49,509 bases of DNA from Miltoncostaeales bacterium (GTDB lineage: Bacteria; Actinomycetota; Thermoleophilia; Miltoncostaeales; Miltoncostaeaceae). The notes under the pieces were generated by a model. That model made no database searches. It had not been told where the DNA came from and saw nothing but the letters and a program-made list of their open reading frames with translations. Both the position numbers and the translations under genes were made by a program. The stretch spans positions 1 through 49,509 of the forward strand of contig JAURGT010000012.1 in NCBI GenBank assembly GCA_030833665.1, written 5' to 3'. Of the stretch, positions 49,256 to 49,509 are shown one piece after another. How positions within the stretch are numbered: position 1 is the first letter of the stretch; every line of letters begins with the position of its first letter.

Positions 49256-49509
49256 CTACTGGGCCACGGCCTCCACGAACAGCTCCCAGGCCAGCACGTC
49301 GGGGTCGTCACCCAGGCGGTAGTAGTCGCGCGCATGGTCGGCCAGTTCCGGGGAGTCGAAGAACACCACCTCCATGCGCTCCAGCCGGAAGCCCGCCTCG
49401 CGCAGCTGCTCGACGGTCTCCTTGTAGGACTGCACGACCGCGGGGTCGCGGTGCTCGCGCCACATGCTCTCCAGCAGGATCGTTGCGCCCGCCTTGAGCT
49501 CGCCGGCCC
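49256..49509 (-). CDS. C-terminal part of an unidentified protein (cut by window edge)
   Basis: The frame stays open to the right edge, giving at least 83 residues. The visible start, GELKAGATILLESMWREH, resembles the 'LKPGGxLVLES' strand after the core of SAM-dependent methyltransferases. Next come helix KETVEQLREAGFRLERMEVVFFDSP, similar to the final strand pair of such enzymes, and an acidic end. Methyltransferase is plausible but not certain, since motif I would lie outside. An internal ATG at 49465 is probably not the start. Confidence 0.55.
   Translation of the reverse strand, partial: AGELKAGATILLESMWREHRDPAVVQSYKETVEQLREAGFRLERMEVVFFDSPELADHARDYYRLGDDPDVLAWELFVEAVAQ

Overview
The window is very GC-rich and almost fully coding. 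Genes often overlap by 1-4 bases (ATGA, GTGA, TGATG), and GTG starts are frequent. Gene content points to an actinobacterium (Actinomycetota): Lhr next to Nei, the cluster rsmI / metG-tatD-rsmA-ispE, an LCP cell-wall ligase, polyphosphate kinase 1 and PhoB/Pst phosphate control. The lack of rpfB between tatD and rsmA, a PstC-PstA fusion and a DUF4430-like/toroid protein pair would fit a deep lineage such as Thermoleophilia, but this assignment is inference. Many starts lie 6-7 bases after a TAnnnT hexamer, so leaderless mRNAs are probably common.

Layout. 1-4.4 kb: the N-terminal part of a nitrile hydratase beta subunit, a CapA-like protein, and a reverse operon clpS / Bax-inhibitor-like protein / thiamine-diphosphate enzyme. 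4.4-10.3 kb: lhr-nei-TMEM175 operon. 10.3-15.6 kb: reverse strand with BrkB-like protein, a small unknown, ppk1, a subtilisin-like protease and its membrane partner. 15.7-22.8 kb: a secreted polysaccharide deacetylase, the tightly overlapped metG-tatD-rsmA-ispE operon, an orphan nucleotidyltransferase carrying a palindromic insert, and rok-rsmI. 22.8-26.2 kb: LCP protein, FmdB zinc ribbon, a second deacetylase and an AglD-like membrane protein. 26.2-31.6 kb: pstB and a pstC-pstA fusion, divergent from a PhoB-like regulator across a region with PHO-box-like 11-bp repeats on both sides, then a SpoIIE-type phosphatase. 31.6-37.4 kb: pterin dehydratase-pyrD-khtU-khtT operon, a FUSC-type membrane protein and a CBS-pair protein. 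37.4-49.5 kb: two tRNAs, several secreted beta-barrel-like proteins, ArsC, a small zinc ribbon, a cobalamin riboswitch with its two-gene secreted operon, a Tat-exported sulfatase, a degenerate channel-like protein, a methyltransferase, an SDR, a His-rich small protein, a lipoprotein and a beta-propeller protein flanked by a tRNA and a 3' tRNA fragment.

The most notable system is at 39.2-41.6 kb. A cobalamin riboswitch precedes two coupled exported proteins. The first has a DUF4430-like domain and the second looks like an alpha/alpha toroid. These are the two folds that make up animal transcobalamin and intrinsic factor, here encoded as separate bacterial proteins. Other notable signals are the Pho-controlled divergent region, the REP-like insert inside a gene, the tRNA fragment pair, and a sulfatase whose C-terminal module is repeated as a free protein in the next coupled gene.
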